A DNA stretch of 6,776 nucleotides, taken from NCBI GenBank assembly GCA_017483425.1, contig JAFUWM010000389.1:1-6776 (forward strand), read 5' to 3'. Position 1 is the stretch's first letter, and every line of letters begins with the position of its first letter. This DNA is from Lachnospiraceae bacterium. Its GTDB lineage: Bacteria > Bacillota > Clostridia > Lachnospirales > Lachnospiraceae. This document shows, one piece after another, positions 1 through 6,544 of the stretch. The position numbers and the translations under genes were made by a program. The notes under the pieces are model-generated. The model was not told the origin of the DNA. It saw only the letters and a list, made by a program, of their open reading frames with translations, and did no database searches.

Positions 1-1
1 C

Positions 2-322
2 GATAATATTCCGGATGAATTAAGGGATCTGTACGATTATATTGAAACCGGAAAGAAGGGAAATGAATTAACAGAGCGTATAGATGCCGCCGTAGACAAA
101 GCAAGAAAAATAGAGGAATGGAGATCAGCGTACATGAAAGAAATGGTATTATGGATGGATGCCAAGGAAGAGGGCAGAGAAGAACAGAGGAAGAATACTG
201 AAGCTGAAAGGGAACGTGCGGATAAGGAGAAAGAGCGTGCGGACAAGGAGAAAGAACGTGCAGATAGTGCGGAAGCAATAGTAGCAAGATATAAAGCTCA
301 ATTCGGAGAGTTGAAAGATTAG
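2..322 (+). CDS. Rpn-family recombination-promoting nuclease/putative transposase, C-terminal part (partial)
   Basis: The reading frame is open from the left window edge (frame of position 2) to TAG at 320-322, giving about 106 residues without a start, so the N-terminal PD-(D/E)XK nuclease domain lies outside. The visible part has the usual tail of this family: a helical stretch with ELTERIDAAVDKARK and EEWRSAYMKEM, then KEEGREEQR, then charged coiled-coil heptads ERADKEK (three units, 212-274) and a GELKD terminus. Family members are DNA endonucleases that promote recombination, and some act in phage defence. The gene reads toward the glycan operon but is separated from it by a hairpin and a promoter, so it is probably not part of the operon. 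Its last 156 bases recur inverted at 6541-6675. Family assignment is fairly sure from the tail alone; activity cannot be judged. Confidence 0.75.
   Translation, partial: DNIPDELRDLYDYIETGKKGNELTERIDAAVDKARKIEEWRSAYMKEMVLWMDAKEEGREEQRKNTEAERERADKEKERADKEKERADSAEAIVARYKAQFGELKD
167..322 (+). repeat. Left arm of inverted repeat: Rpn 3' end
   Basis: This stretch, from the EEGR codons to the Rpn stop codon, is repeated in reverse orientation at 6541-6675. The match is perfect for 83 bp (233-315 against the complement of 6548-6630). It continues with one mismatch to the stop codon, and upstream with several mismatches and one 21-bp heptad difference. Similarity stops immediately after the TAG on this side, so the repeat boundary coincides with the end of the gene. 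The two arms bracket the whole glycan operon. Confidence 0.9.
212..274 (+). repeat. Tandem 21-bp repeat encoding ERADKEK heptads
   Basis: Three consecutive 21-bp units begin at 212, 233 and 254 and encode ERADKEK, ERADKEK and ERADSAE; the last is degenerate in its second half. The first two units differ at a few third-codon positions. The period of seven residues fits a coiled coil. The inverted copy on the right of the window has one unit fewer, which shows that the unit number varies between copies. Confidence 0.8.
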
Positions 323-362
323 CTGACTAAGAATACAAAGGTAAACGTGTGTGTTTCCCAAC

Positions 363-393
363 TGGCGGCCAAATTGGTCGCCATCTGACTTTT
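363..393 (+). terminator. Hairpin downstream of the Rpn gene, possible weak terminator
   Basis: GGCGGCC (364-370) pairs with GGTCGCC (376-382) across an AAATT loop, with one G-U pair, and a flanking T-A pair extends the stem to 363-383. A short T run (390-393) follows seven bases after the stem, so this is a poor match to a classic intrinsic terminator. Its place, 41 bases after the Rpn stop and before the operon promoter, suggests a role in separating the two transcripts. It could instead be an mRNA-stabilising end or chance. Confidence 0.4.
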
Positions 394-459
394 GATACAA
401 TTTCAAATCCTATATCTTGTGGTTTTACCCATAAAAAAATAGTATATTTTGAGAATGTG

Positions 460-468
460 TGGTATACT
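460..468 (+). promoter_or_regulatory. Probable extended -10 promoter for the glycan operon
   Basis: TGGTATACT at 460-468 is a TGn-extended -10 element (TATACT at 463-468). No good -35 box lies at 16-18 bp; the hexamer at 440-445 is TAGTAT, which an extended -10 can tolerate. Transcription would start near 475 and give a leader of about 34 bases with the GGAGGG ribosome binding site at 496-501. The upstream stretch is AT-rich. No operator or riboswitch fold was seen between here and the first gene. Confidence 0.4.
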
Positions 469-508
469 TCCTTTATCTGTGTATATCACGGGTATGGAGG
501 GTTGATAA

Positions 509-1456
509 ATGCATTTTTTGGTAACCGGCGGGGCGGGATTTATTGGCTCCAATATGGCGGACAGGCTTTTGAGCCTGGGGCATAAGGTCACGGTATATGA
601 CGGTTTTATCACGGGGCATAGGGAATATCTTGCGGAAGCGGAGAAAAATCCAAAATTCAATCTCATCGAGGCAAGGCTTGAGGATGAGGACGTGCTGTCC
701 GATGCCATGAAGGGGTTTGATTTCGTCTTTCATTTTGCCGCAAACGCGGACGTGAGACGCGGACTTGAGCATCCGCTAAAGGATCTGGAGCAGAATACTG
801 TAAATACGGCGAGGGTGCTTGAGGCGATGAGGAAGAACGGCGTGAAGCGGATCGGCTTCTCGTCTACAGGCTCAGTCTATGGCGAGGCTGATGTGATCCC
901 TACTCCCGAGGATGCTCCTTTTCCGGTACAGACCTCGCTTTATGCCGCCTCCAAGCTTGCAGGCGAGGGAATGATAGAGTCGTATTGTGAGGGTTACGAT
1001 TTTCAGGGGTATATATTCCGTTTTGTTTCTATTCTCGGTGAGAGGTATCCGCACGGTCATGTCTATGATTTCTATAAGAAACTGAAAGAGGATCCGACAA
1101 GCCTTTATGTGCTGGGAGACGGGCATCAGAAGAAATCATATCTTTATGTAGGTGATTGTCTTGACGCGATACTTACGGTGATAGAAAAGTGCAAAGATAA
1201 GGTGAATATTTACAATCTCGGAACGGACGAATATTGCGAGGTCAATGATTCGATAAGATGGATAACGGGGCGCATGGGAGTGGATCCCAAACTCTCTTAT
1301 TCAGGCGGAAATAAGGGCTGGATCGGCGATAATCCATTTATTTATCTGGATACCCGGAGGGTAAGGAGCCTTGGTTGGAAGCCTAAATATACTATAGAAC
1401 AGGCGGTGGTGAAGACCGTTGAATATATAATGGAAAATGAGTGGATACTGGAGTGA
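509..1456 (+). CDS. NAD-dependent epimerase/dehydratase (extended SDR, GalE-like)
   Basis: This 315-residue protein is a complete extended short-chain dehydrogenase/reductase acting on a nucleotide sugar in the cytoplasm. Visible are the Rossmann motif TGGAGFIG (6-13), the acidic D31 that favours NAD, the FHFAANADV strand (74-82), the FSSTGSVYG active-site segment (117-125) and the catalytic YAASK (Y145, K149). RFVSILGERYPHG (171-183) and DTRR (281-284) are typical of the substrate-binding half. The length is normal for UDP-glucose 4-epimerase relatives. The ATG at 509 has GGAGGG at 496-501, seven bases upstream. It opens the operon, and the next gene starts two bases after its stop. Given the heptose-type neighbours it may epimerise or dehydrate an NDP-heptose; a hexose substrate is equally possible from sequence. 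The piece at 641-712 recurs inverted at 6672-6743. Confidence 0.88.
   Translation: MHFLVTGGAGFIGSNMADRLLSLGHKVTVYDGFITGHREYLAEAEKNPKFNLIEARLEDEDVLSDAMKGFDFVFHFAANADVRRGLEHPLKDLEQNTVNTARVLEAMRKNGVKRIGFSSTGSVYGEADVIPTPEDAPFPVQTSLYAASKLAGEGMIESYCEGYDFQGYIFRFVSILGERYPHGHVYDFYKKLKEDPTSLYVLGDGHQKKSYLYVGDCLDAILTVIEKCKDKVNIYNLGTDEYCEVNDSIRWITGRMGVDPKLSYSGGNKGWIGDNPFIYLDTRRVRSLGWKPKYTIEQAVVKTVEYIMENEWILE
1450..1453 (+). promoter_or_regulatory. Ribosome binding site that sets the SIS gene start at 1459
   Basis: GGAG at 1450-1453 lies five bases before ATG 1459. A longer reading with GTG at 1441 is open but has no Shine-Dalgarno sequence in front of it and would overlap the upstream gene by 16 bases. 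The GGAG sits in the last codons of the epimerase gene, consistent with coupled translation. Confidence 0.6.
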
Positions 1457-1458
1457 AT

Positions 1459-2019
1459 ATGGATACCAAAGAGTATATCGCAAATTATATAAATGAGACA
1501 GTAAAGGTAGCGGAAGGGCTGCCACAGGATCAGATAGAAAAGGCAGTTGAGATACTGCGTAAGGTCAAGGCTGATCAGGGAAGACTCTTCATACTTGGAG
1601 TCGGGGGATCTGCGGCGAATGCATCGCATGCGGTAAATGATTTCCGCAAGATAGGCGGGATAGAGACCTACGCTCCGACAGATAATGTTTCCGAACTCAC
1701 GGCACGCACGAATGACGAGGGCTGGGATACGACCTTTACCGAATGGCTTAAGATATCGCATATCAATGATAAGGACGCAGTCATGGTTCTCTCCGTAGGG
1801 GGAGGAAATGATCATGCGAGTCCTAATATCGTAGCAGCGCTGAAGCTTGCTAAGGAGCATGGGGCGAAGGTGCTGTCTATAGTGTCGAGAGACGGAGGAT
1901 ATTCCAGGCAGGTAAGTGATGCCTGTGTGCTCGTGCCTGTAGTTGACGAGAGCAGGATCACACCGCATGCCGAGGGTTTCCAGGGGATAGTGTGGCATCT
2001 GCTTGTTAATGCTCTCTGA
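1459..2019 (+). CDS. SIS-domain phosphosugar isomerase, divergent GmhA-like (sedoheptulose 7-phosphate isomerase family)
   Basis: The ATG at 1459 gives 186 residues, close to the size of GmhA (about 190). Members convert sedoheptulose 7-phosphate to D-glycero-D-manno-heptose 7-phosphate. The SIS fold shows in FILGVGGSAANASHAVNDF (44-62), the VLSVGGGND loop (110-118), the VLSIVSRDGG strand-turn (138-147) and the C-terminal EGFQGIVWHLL (172-182). By alignment from memory with E. coli GmhA, the metal and catalytic positions H61, E65, Q172 and H180 correspond here to H57, D61, E172 and H180. Two of the four are therefore changed, and the phosphate loop STSGNS is SVGGGND. The fold is secure, but the substrate may differ from that of classical GmhA. 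Its neighbours (transaldolase, HddC/GmhB-like fusion) support a heptose role. A stem-loop begins within its last codons. Confidence 0.8.
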   Translation: MDTKEYIANYINETVKVAEGLPQDQIEKAVEILRKVKADQGRLFILGVGGSAANASHAVNDFRKIGGIETYAPTDNVSELTARTNDEGWDTTFTEWLKISHINDKDAVMVLSVGGGNDHASPNIVAALKLAKEHGAKVLSIVSRDGGYSRQVSDACVLVPVVDESRITPHAEGFQGIVWHLLVNAL

Positions 2020-2052
2020 CCTCTAGAAGTTTCCATATGCTGCGTCAGAGAG
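2012..2052 (+). other. Stem-loop spanning the SIS gene stop codon
   Basis: CTCTCTGAC (2012-2020) and GTCAGAGAG (2044-2052) are perfect 9-bp inverted complements around a 23-base spacer. The left arm contains the TGA stop (2017-2019). No T run follows, so it does not look like a terminator. It fills most of the only sizeable gap in the operon, between the SIS and transaldolase genes. It could protect the mRNA, uncouple translation or mark a processing site. Confidence 0.45.
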
Positions 2053-2059
2053 GGTAAGC

Positions 2060-2065
2060 TATAAT
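2060..2065 (+). promoter_or_regulatory. Consensus -10 hexamer upstream of the transaldolase gene, possible internal promoter
   Basis: TATAAT at 2060-2065 is a perfect sigma-A -10 match, about 15 bases before the transaldolase ATG at 2080. No convincing -35 is found at 16-18 bp (2036-2043 reads TATGCTGC), and there is no TGn extension. A start near 2072 would leave a leader of about eight bases and would fall inside the GGTGGA site. It may be chance in an AT-rich gap. Confidence 0.2.
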
Positions 2066-2079
2066 ATTGGTGGAAAAAC

Positions 2080-2796
2080 ATGGATTATAATGACTTGAAA
2101 ATCGATATCTACGCAGACGGGGCGGATATTGAGAAGATGAAGCGTCAGTATGAGGAGGGATTTGTTAAGGGCTTCACGACAAATCCCACTCTTATGAAAA
2201 AAGCCGGTGTCGAAGACTACAGGACTTTTGCGAAGGAGGCGGCGGAGACGATAAAGGATGTGCCGCTTTCTTTTGAGGTTTTTGCCGATGATTTCCCGAC
2301 TATGGAGCAGGAGGCAAAGGTGCTTTCAGGGTTCGGTGATAATGTATATGTGAAGATACCGGTAACCAATACAAAGGGAGAACACAGCACGGAGCTTATC
2401 CGAACGCTCTCGGATCAGGGACTGAAGCTTAATATAACTGCCGTTTTTACAATAGCACAGGTAAAGGAGGTGCTTTGGGCATTAAAGCCTGAAGTGCCAT
2501 CAATAGTATCCATATTCGCCGGACGGATCACCAATGCAGGGATAGATGCCGAGCCGATAATAAAAGAAACGGCAGGGCTCTGCCGTGAACATGGCAATTC
2601 AAAGGTTCTTTGGGCTTCAAGCAGGGAATTATTTAATGTGATACAGGCGGAGCGGTCGGGAGCAGATATTATTACGCTGACCGACGATCTGCTAAAGGCG
2701 CTTCCTACCATTGGCAAGGATTTATACGAGTATTCACTTGATACCGTCAGGATGTTCTATAACGATGGCAGAGAGCTGGGATACAGGATTCTGTGA
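2080..2796 (+). CDS. Transaldolase, small single-domain type (TalC/MipB class)
   Basis: This 238-residue class I aldolase barrel belongs to the small transaldolase/fructose-6-phosphate aldolase family. It shows D13 (IYADGAD), FTTNP (32-36), E66 (SFEVFAD), the Schiff-base lysine K92 in VYVKIPV (89-95), LNIT (117-120), SIFAGRI (144-150) and ASSR (179-182). These correspond to TalB residues D17, N35, E96, K132, N154/T156, S176/F178/R181 and S226/R228. E66 and F146 are transaldolase-type; fructose-6-phosphate aldolase has Gln and Tyr there, so transaldolase activity is favoured. It would move a dihydroxyacetone unit and can form sedoheptulose 7-phosphate from fructose 6-phosphate and erythrose 4-phosphate, which is the substrate of GmhA-type isomerases. 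The ATG follows a GGTGGA site (2069-2074). Placement between the SIS and heptose-activation genes suggests dedicated precursor supply. Confidence 0.85.
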   Translation: MDYNDLKIDIYADGADIEKMKRQYEEGFVKGFTTNPTLMKKAGVEDYRTFAKEAAETIKDVPLSFEVFADDFPTMEQEAKVLSGFGDNVYVKIPVTNTKGEHSTELIRTLSDQGLKLNITAVFTIAQVKEVLWALKPEVPSIVSIFAGRITNAGIDAEPIIKETAGLCREHGNSKVLWASSRELFNVIQAERSGADIITLTDDLLKALPTIGKDLYEYSLDTVRMFYNDGRELGYRIL

Positions 2797-2808
2797 GGGT
2801 GGTTTTAT

Positions 2809-4125
2809 ATGATGCCATGTATCGGAGATATTCAGGTTGTCGTGATGATGGGAGGCGTGGGATCCCGCCTCGGTGAGATAGTGGCAAACTGTCCGAAGCC
2901 TCTGCTCCCTGTGGGGGGCAGGCCTTTTTTTGAATATGAGCTTAAGCTTCTTAAGGCTGTGGGATTCAGAAGGTTTTTATTCTGTACGGGGTATTTATCA
3001 TCGGAGATTGAAGATTACTTTGGCGGCGGTGAGAAGTTTGGCATAAGGATAGATTATCAAAAGGATTCACAGGATGAGGAAGGAAAAGCGGTACTCCTTG
3101 GTACGGGAGGGGCGCTGAAGCACGCTTGTCCGAAGCTTGATGAGGATTTCATGCTCGTTTATGCGGATTCTTTCATGGATATAGATTACAGAGAGGTGGT
3201 ATACAGATATTTTGAGGCAAAGCAGGAGGGAGCGCTTTCGCTTATGACCCTGCTGCATAACGAGGGACAGTTTGACACAAGCAATGTAGTATACAAGGAT
3301 GGAAAGCTTGTGCTGTACGATAAAAAGAGCCAAGCCTCCGATATGGAATATATCGACTACGGCGTAAATATGTTTTCGCGCTCCGTACTGGACGGATACC
3401 ATGACGGGGAGGTCTTTGACCTGTCAGATATCCAGCATGGGCTTTCTTTACAGGGGAAGCTTGAGGGGCTTATAGTAAGAAAGAGATTTTACGAGATCGG
3501 ACGGCCTGATTCCTACAGAGAATTCATAGAATATGCATCTGAAAGATTCGACAGGCCTAAAAAAGCGGCCTTTTTGGACAGGGACGGAGTAATAAACGAA
3601 ATAGTATATAATGAAGACACGGAGCTTCTTGATTCGCCTATGAAGCCATCGGAATTAAGCCTTATTCCCGGGGCTTCCGATGCTATAAAGCGGCTCAAGG
3701 AAGCAGGTTACTTTGTATTTGTTGTGACGAATCAGCCTGCTGCAGCCAAGGGAAAGACGGGGTTGGGAGATCTTTTCGATATAAATAAAAGGCTCACGGA
3801 GCTGATCCCGGAGATAGACGAGATTTTCATGTGTCCGCATCATCCTAAGGGGGATAAGAGGAGCAGGGAACGGAATCTTATAAAAGACTGCGCATGCCGG
3901 AAACCGAAGACAGGGCTTATTGAGGAGGCCTGTACGAAGTATGCTGTGGACAAAGCGAATTCGTTTATGGCAGGGGATTCTTTTACCGACGTGAAGTGCG
4001 GCAGGGCGGCGGGAATAAAGACTGTCTTTATCGGGGATTATAAGTGTGATGTTTGTGCGAGGCTTGGATATGACAAGCCTGACATTATAGCGGGAAGCCT
4101 GGCTGAAGCGGTGGATCTGATATGA
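2809..4125 (+). CDS. Bifunctional HddC-like sugar-1-phosphate nucleotidyltransferase / GmhB-like HAD phosphatase
   Basis: This 438-residue protein joins two enzymes. Residues about 8-247 are a nucleotidyltransferase: GGVGSRL (15-21), PKPLLPV with K30, LGTGGAL (97-103), YADSF with metal ligand D120, and YEIGRPDSY (228-236). Residues about 252-410 are a HAD-IIIA phosphatase of the GmhB type: FLDRDGVIN with D257 and D259, VTNQPA (306-311), zinc ligands C342, H344, C361 and C363, RKPKTG (364-369) and MAGDSFTD (387-394). In the heptose pathway GmhB removes the 7-phosphate of heptose 1,7-bisphosphate, and HddC transfers a guanylyl group to the 1-phosphate. Both active sites look intact. The nucleotide used cannot be read from sequence. 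The start at 2809 has GAGGGTGG at 2795-2802; ATG 2812 is an alternative. The stop overlaps the next start by 4 bp. Confidence 0.88.
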   Translation: MMPCIGDIQVVVMMGGVGSRLGEIVANCPKPLLPVGGRPFFEYELKLLKAVGFRRFLFCTGYLSSEIEDYFGGGEKFGIRIDYQKDSQDEEGKAVLLGTGGALKHACPKLDEDFMLVYADSFMDIDYREVVYRYFEAKQEGALSLMTLLHNEGQFDTSNVVYKDGKLVLYDKKSQASDMEYIDYGVNMFSRSVLDGYHDGEVFDLSDIQHGLSLQGKLEGLIVRKRFYEIGRPDSYREFIEYASERFDRPKKAAFLDRDGVINEIVYNEDTELLDSPMKPSELSLIPGASDAIKRLKEAGYFVFVVTNQPAAAKGKTGLGDLFDINKRLTELIPEIDEIFMCPHHPKGDKRSRERNLIKDCACRKPKTGLIEEACTKYAVDKANSFMAGDSFTDVKCGRAAGIKTVFIGDYKCDVCARLGYDKPDIIAGSLAEAVDLI

Positions 4126-5474
4126 GTAAAAAACTGATCAAAGATTATATTTGTCTGATATATCCAGTATTTACGCTTATTTATTTCCTTTATGTCTTTT
4201 TCAGCTCCATAAGAACCGGGATTACAATGACTTTTTTCCTTGCCTTGGGAGTGGTCGGGATATGCGTGCTTGGATTTCTCACAGTCAGGACTACCGAGGA
4301 CAAGATTTTCGGTCTCTATGTCCTGTATAATCTGCTGTCCGGGATCTGGTGCGTGGCTTTCGGTATCCCTGTCGGGGTCTATATAGGCGAGATATCCACT
4401 ACCCTGCTTCCAATGCTGCTCTACTATGCGGGCAGGGGGTTTGATGAGGAGTATGCGGCAAGATATTATCACGGATTCATCCTGGCAGCGCTGCTGATGG
4501 GTCTGATAGGAGCGGTATTCTATATCTGGGCTCCGCAGTTTTATATTGACTTTTCATATGTGAATGAGTTCATATCCAAGGCGGATGCCCCCACGATGAG
4601 AGTCAGGATGAACTCGATTATAGGTTCCGGACCGATGGGGGCTTTTGTTGCTTATTCCGCCTGTGCGTCGGCGTATTTTCTCAGAAGAAAAGAAAAAAGG
4701 GAAAGGATCACGGGCTTAGTTTACATAATTTTATCAATTCTTTTTTCCTTCATGGCAAACCAGCGGTCGGCCATGTTCTGCGTGATAATGCTGCTGGTTT
4801 TCCTTAATCTCGTGGATTTCATAGTTGATAAAAATAAGCCCGTAAAGTATCTTTGGATGGAAATAGCGGCCGTTATCGCTCTGCTTCTCGGCATATTTGT
4901 CTTTGCGAGAGGCGTATTTGAAAAGTTCCTGATAAGGCTTGCCTCTATTCCTGACGGCTTCGGAGAGCGATCAGAGTCATGGGTTGCGGCGGTAAACAAC
5001 ATGGTCAATTTCTGGATAGGTGACGGGCTGGGAAGCCACGGACACAGAGCGGCGGATTATCAGACCTACATAGTAGCTGATGGCGGACTTGTAAAGATCT
5101 ACGCTGAAATGGGACTTATAGGGACTGCAATGATCATATTTGTGGTCGCGCTTGTTTACATAAAATCTGCCAACAACCGGACTGTATCACCTGAAGGTAA
5201 TGCAGACTCCAGAAGAAAACTTAGCCTGATAGTTCCGGAAATCGCGATAATAACATCTGCGATTCTTATGTCAATAGGTTCAAATGTACTTGAAATGGAA
5301 CTCTGCGCGCCGATTGCTTATTTTGCTCTGGGCAGGGCGGTGAGACTTCTGAATGACAAAGATGCCGGAGAAGAGTATGTGGGGCGTTTCAATGATGAAC
5401 CGGAGGATAAGCATGATGATGAAGTCACGGAGGGTGATATAGAGGGCGCACCCGCAGCGGAGGGCATCATATGA
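4122..5474 (+). CDS. O-antigen polymerase/ligase-like membrane protein (Wzy/WaaL-type)
   Basis: This 450-residue integral membrane protein has about ten to twelve hydrophobic segments, for example near 9-28, 36-55, 62-80, 88-104, 118-137, 166-187, 198-235, 245-263, 331-348, 368-388 and 393-409. Wzy/ligase hallmarks are NQRSAMF (213-219) before a helix, and a large extracytoplasmic loop (264-330) with ERSESWVAAVNNM, a GDGLGSHGH segment (300-308) and DGGLVKIYAEMGLIG (320-334). Family members polymerise lipid-linked repeat units or ligate glycans at the outer face of the membrane; with no gene for lipid A in view, polymerisation is the simpler guess. After residue 410 it carries an acidic hydrophilic tail. 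ATG 4122 overlaps the upstream TGA (ATGA) with GGTGGA at 4110-4115, so translation is probably coupled. Sequence similarity in this family is weak, so the exact reaction is open. Confidence 0.75.
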   Translation: MSKKLIKDYICLIYPVFTLIYFLYVFFSSIRTGITMTFFLALGVVGICVLGFLTVRTTEDKIFGLYVLYNLLSGIWCVAFGIPVGVYIGEISTTLLPMLLYYAGRGFDEEYAARYYHGFILAALLMGLIGAVFYIWAPQFYIDFSYVNEFISKADAPTMRVRMNSIIGSGPMGAFVAYSACASAYFLRRKEKRERITGLVYIILSILFSFMANQRSAMFCVIMLLVFLNLVDFIVDKNKPVKYLWMEIAAVIALLLGIFVFARGVFEKFLIRLASIPDGFGERSESWVAAVNNMVNFWIGDGLGSHGHRAADYQTYIVADGGLVKIYAEMGLIGTAMIIFVVALVYIKSANNRTVSPEGNADSRRKLSLIVPEIAIITSAILMSIGSNVLEMELCAPIAYFALGRAVRLLNDKDAGEEYVGRFNDEPEDKHDDEVTEGDIEGAPAAEGII

Positions 5475-6544
5475 AGCCTATAGCATTGTATCTTCCTCAA
5501 TTTCATGCTTTTAAGGAAAATGATGAATGGTGGGGAGAGGGTTATACCGAATGGACTGCGGTACAGGGCGCCAGGCCGTTATTTCCCGGACATGAGCAGC
5601 CAAGAGTTCCTCTTGACGGAGAATATTACGATCTGTCCGATCCCTCGGGAGAAACATTCAGGAAGCAGGCCGGGCTCGCGGCAAAGTACGGGATATACGG
5701 TTTTGCTTTTTATCAGTATTACTTTACGGGGCATAAGCTCATGGAGCGGCCTCTGGAGATTCTGCTCGCGCATCCGGAGATAGACTTGAAATACTGCATA
5801 ACATGGGCGAATGAAACATGGCGTAGGGCATGGTATGACTATAATGAAGAAATACTCATGGAGCAGACCTATGGCGGTGAAGCTGAATGGAGAGCACACT
5901 TTGATTACCTGCTTGGTTTTTTCAGGGATGAGAGGTATATCAGGGTAGACGAGAAGCCTATGCTCTGCATATACAGAACCTCTGATATAAAAGAGCTTCC
6001 CGCGATGAGGGAGTGTTTCGACCGGTGGGCAAAGGAAGCAGGTTTCCCCGGGGTATTTCTAACAGGTGGCAGGACAGCGGGAGAGACGGATGAGAGAAAT
6101 ATCTGCGATGCGTATTATTATTTCGAGCCGGGATACTCGCTTAAGCATGGACTTACTGCCATGCAGACGATGAAATATAACATATCAGTCGCTATGAGAC
6201 AAATAAAAAACAATATTGCAAAAAGCAATACACTGGAGCGCCGCATACCGATAGACTGGATATATGATTCGATACTTAAACGCGACTATGCGGAGAATGA
6301 ATATCCGGGCATAATAGCGAGATGGGACAATACACCGAGGCGCGGCAGTAAAGGACTTGTCTATACCGGAGCGTCAGCAGAGAAATTCGGCACAGCTTTA
6401 TGTAAACTCAATGAGAAAATTACCGATGACAGGTTCATATTCATAAACGCATGGAACGAGTGGGGCGAGGGTGCCATGCTCGAACCCGACAAAGCCGAAG
6501 GATATGCGTATCTTGAGGGTGTCAGGGCGGCTTTCAAAGACTAA
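5471..6544 (+). CDS. WbsX-family glycosyltransferase/glycan-active protein (GH99-like)
   Basis: The 357-residue protein covers a full WbsX-type domain. Signature motifs in order are YLPQFH (7-12), ENDEWWGEGYTEW (16-28), PGHEQPRVP (39-47), YYDL (52-55), WANETWRRAW (112-121), EQTYGG (131-136), RWDNTPR (284-290) and NAWNEWGEGAMLEPD (326-340). The family occurs in O-antigen and capsule clusters and is annotated as glycosyltransferase; it resembles GH99 endo-alpha-mannosidase folds, so transfer versus hydrolysis is unsettled. No signal peptide or membrane segment is seen, so it should act in the cytoplasm. ATG 5471 overlaps the upstream stop (ATGA), with GGAGGG at 5459-5464. Its TAA (6542-6544) lies inside the inverted Rpn tail and overlaps the opposite-strand Rpn TAG (6541-6543), so the repeat begins exactly at the end of this gene. 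Confidence 0.85.
   Translation: MKPIALYLPQFHAFKENDEWWGEGYTEWTAVQGARPLFPGHEQPRVPLDGEYYDLSDPSGETFRKQAGLAAKYGIYGFAFYQYYFTGHKLMERPLEILLAHPEIDLKYCITWANETWRRAWYDYNEEILMEQTYGGEAEWRAHFDYLLGFFRDERYIRVDEKPMLCIYRTSDIKELPAMRECFDRWAKEAGFPGVFLTGGRTAGETDERNICDAYYYFEPGYSLKHGLTAMQTMKYNISVAMRQIKNNIAKSNTLERRIPIDWIYDSILKRDYAENEYPGIIARWDNTPRRGSKGLVYTGASAEKFGTALCKLNEKITDDRFIFINAWNEWGEGAMLEPDKAEGYAYLEGVRAAFKD

Noticed and set aside
212..274. CRISPR-like or satellite array from the repeated 21-bp units
   Set aside because: The units are contiguous without spacers, in frame, and encode coiled-coil heptads.
349..585. 78-residue plus-strand open frame crossing the operon promoter region
   Set aside because: It runs out of frame into the epimerase gene, has no ribosome binding site of note and no recognisable motif.
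509..1456. HldD-type ADP-heptose 6-epimerase
   Set aside because: The neighbourhood tempts this call, but the motifs visible are those of general GalE-like SDRs and nothing specific to HldD was recognised.
1342..1998. 218-residue minus-strand open frame opposite the epimerase and SIS genes
   Set aside because: It overlaps two clearly recognisable plus-strand enzymes, has no family motif or sensible composition, and is a frame shadow.
2080..2796. Fructose-6-phosphate aldolase as the identity of the small aldolase
   Set aside because: The two diagnostic positions are Glu (E66) and Phe (F146), the transaldolase type, instead of Gln and Tyr.
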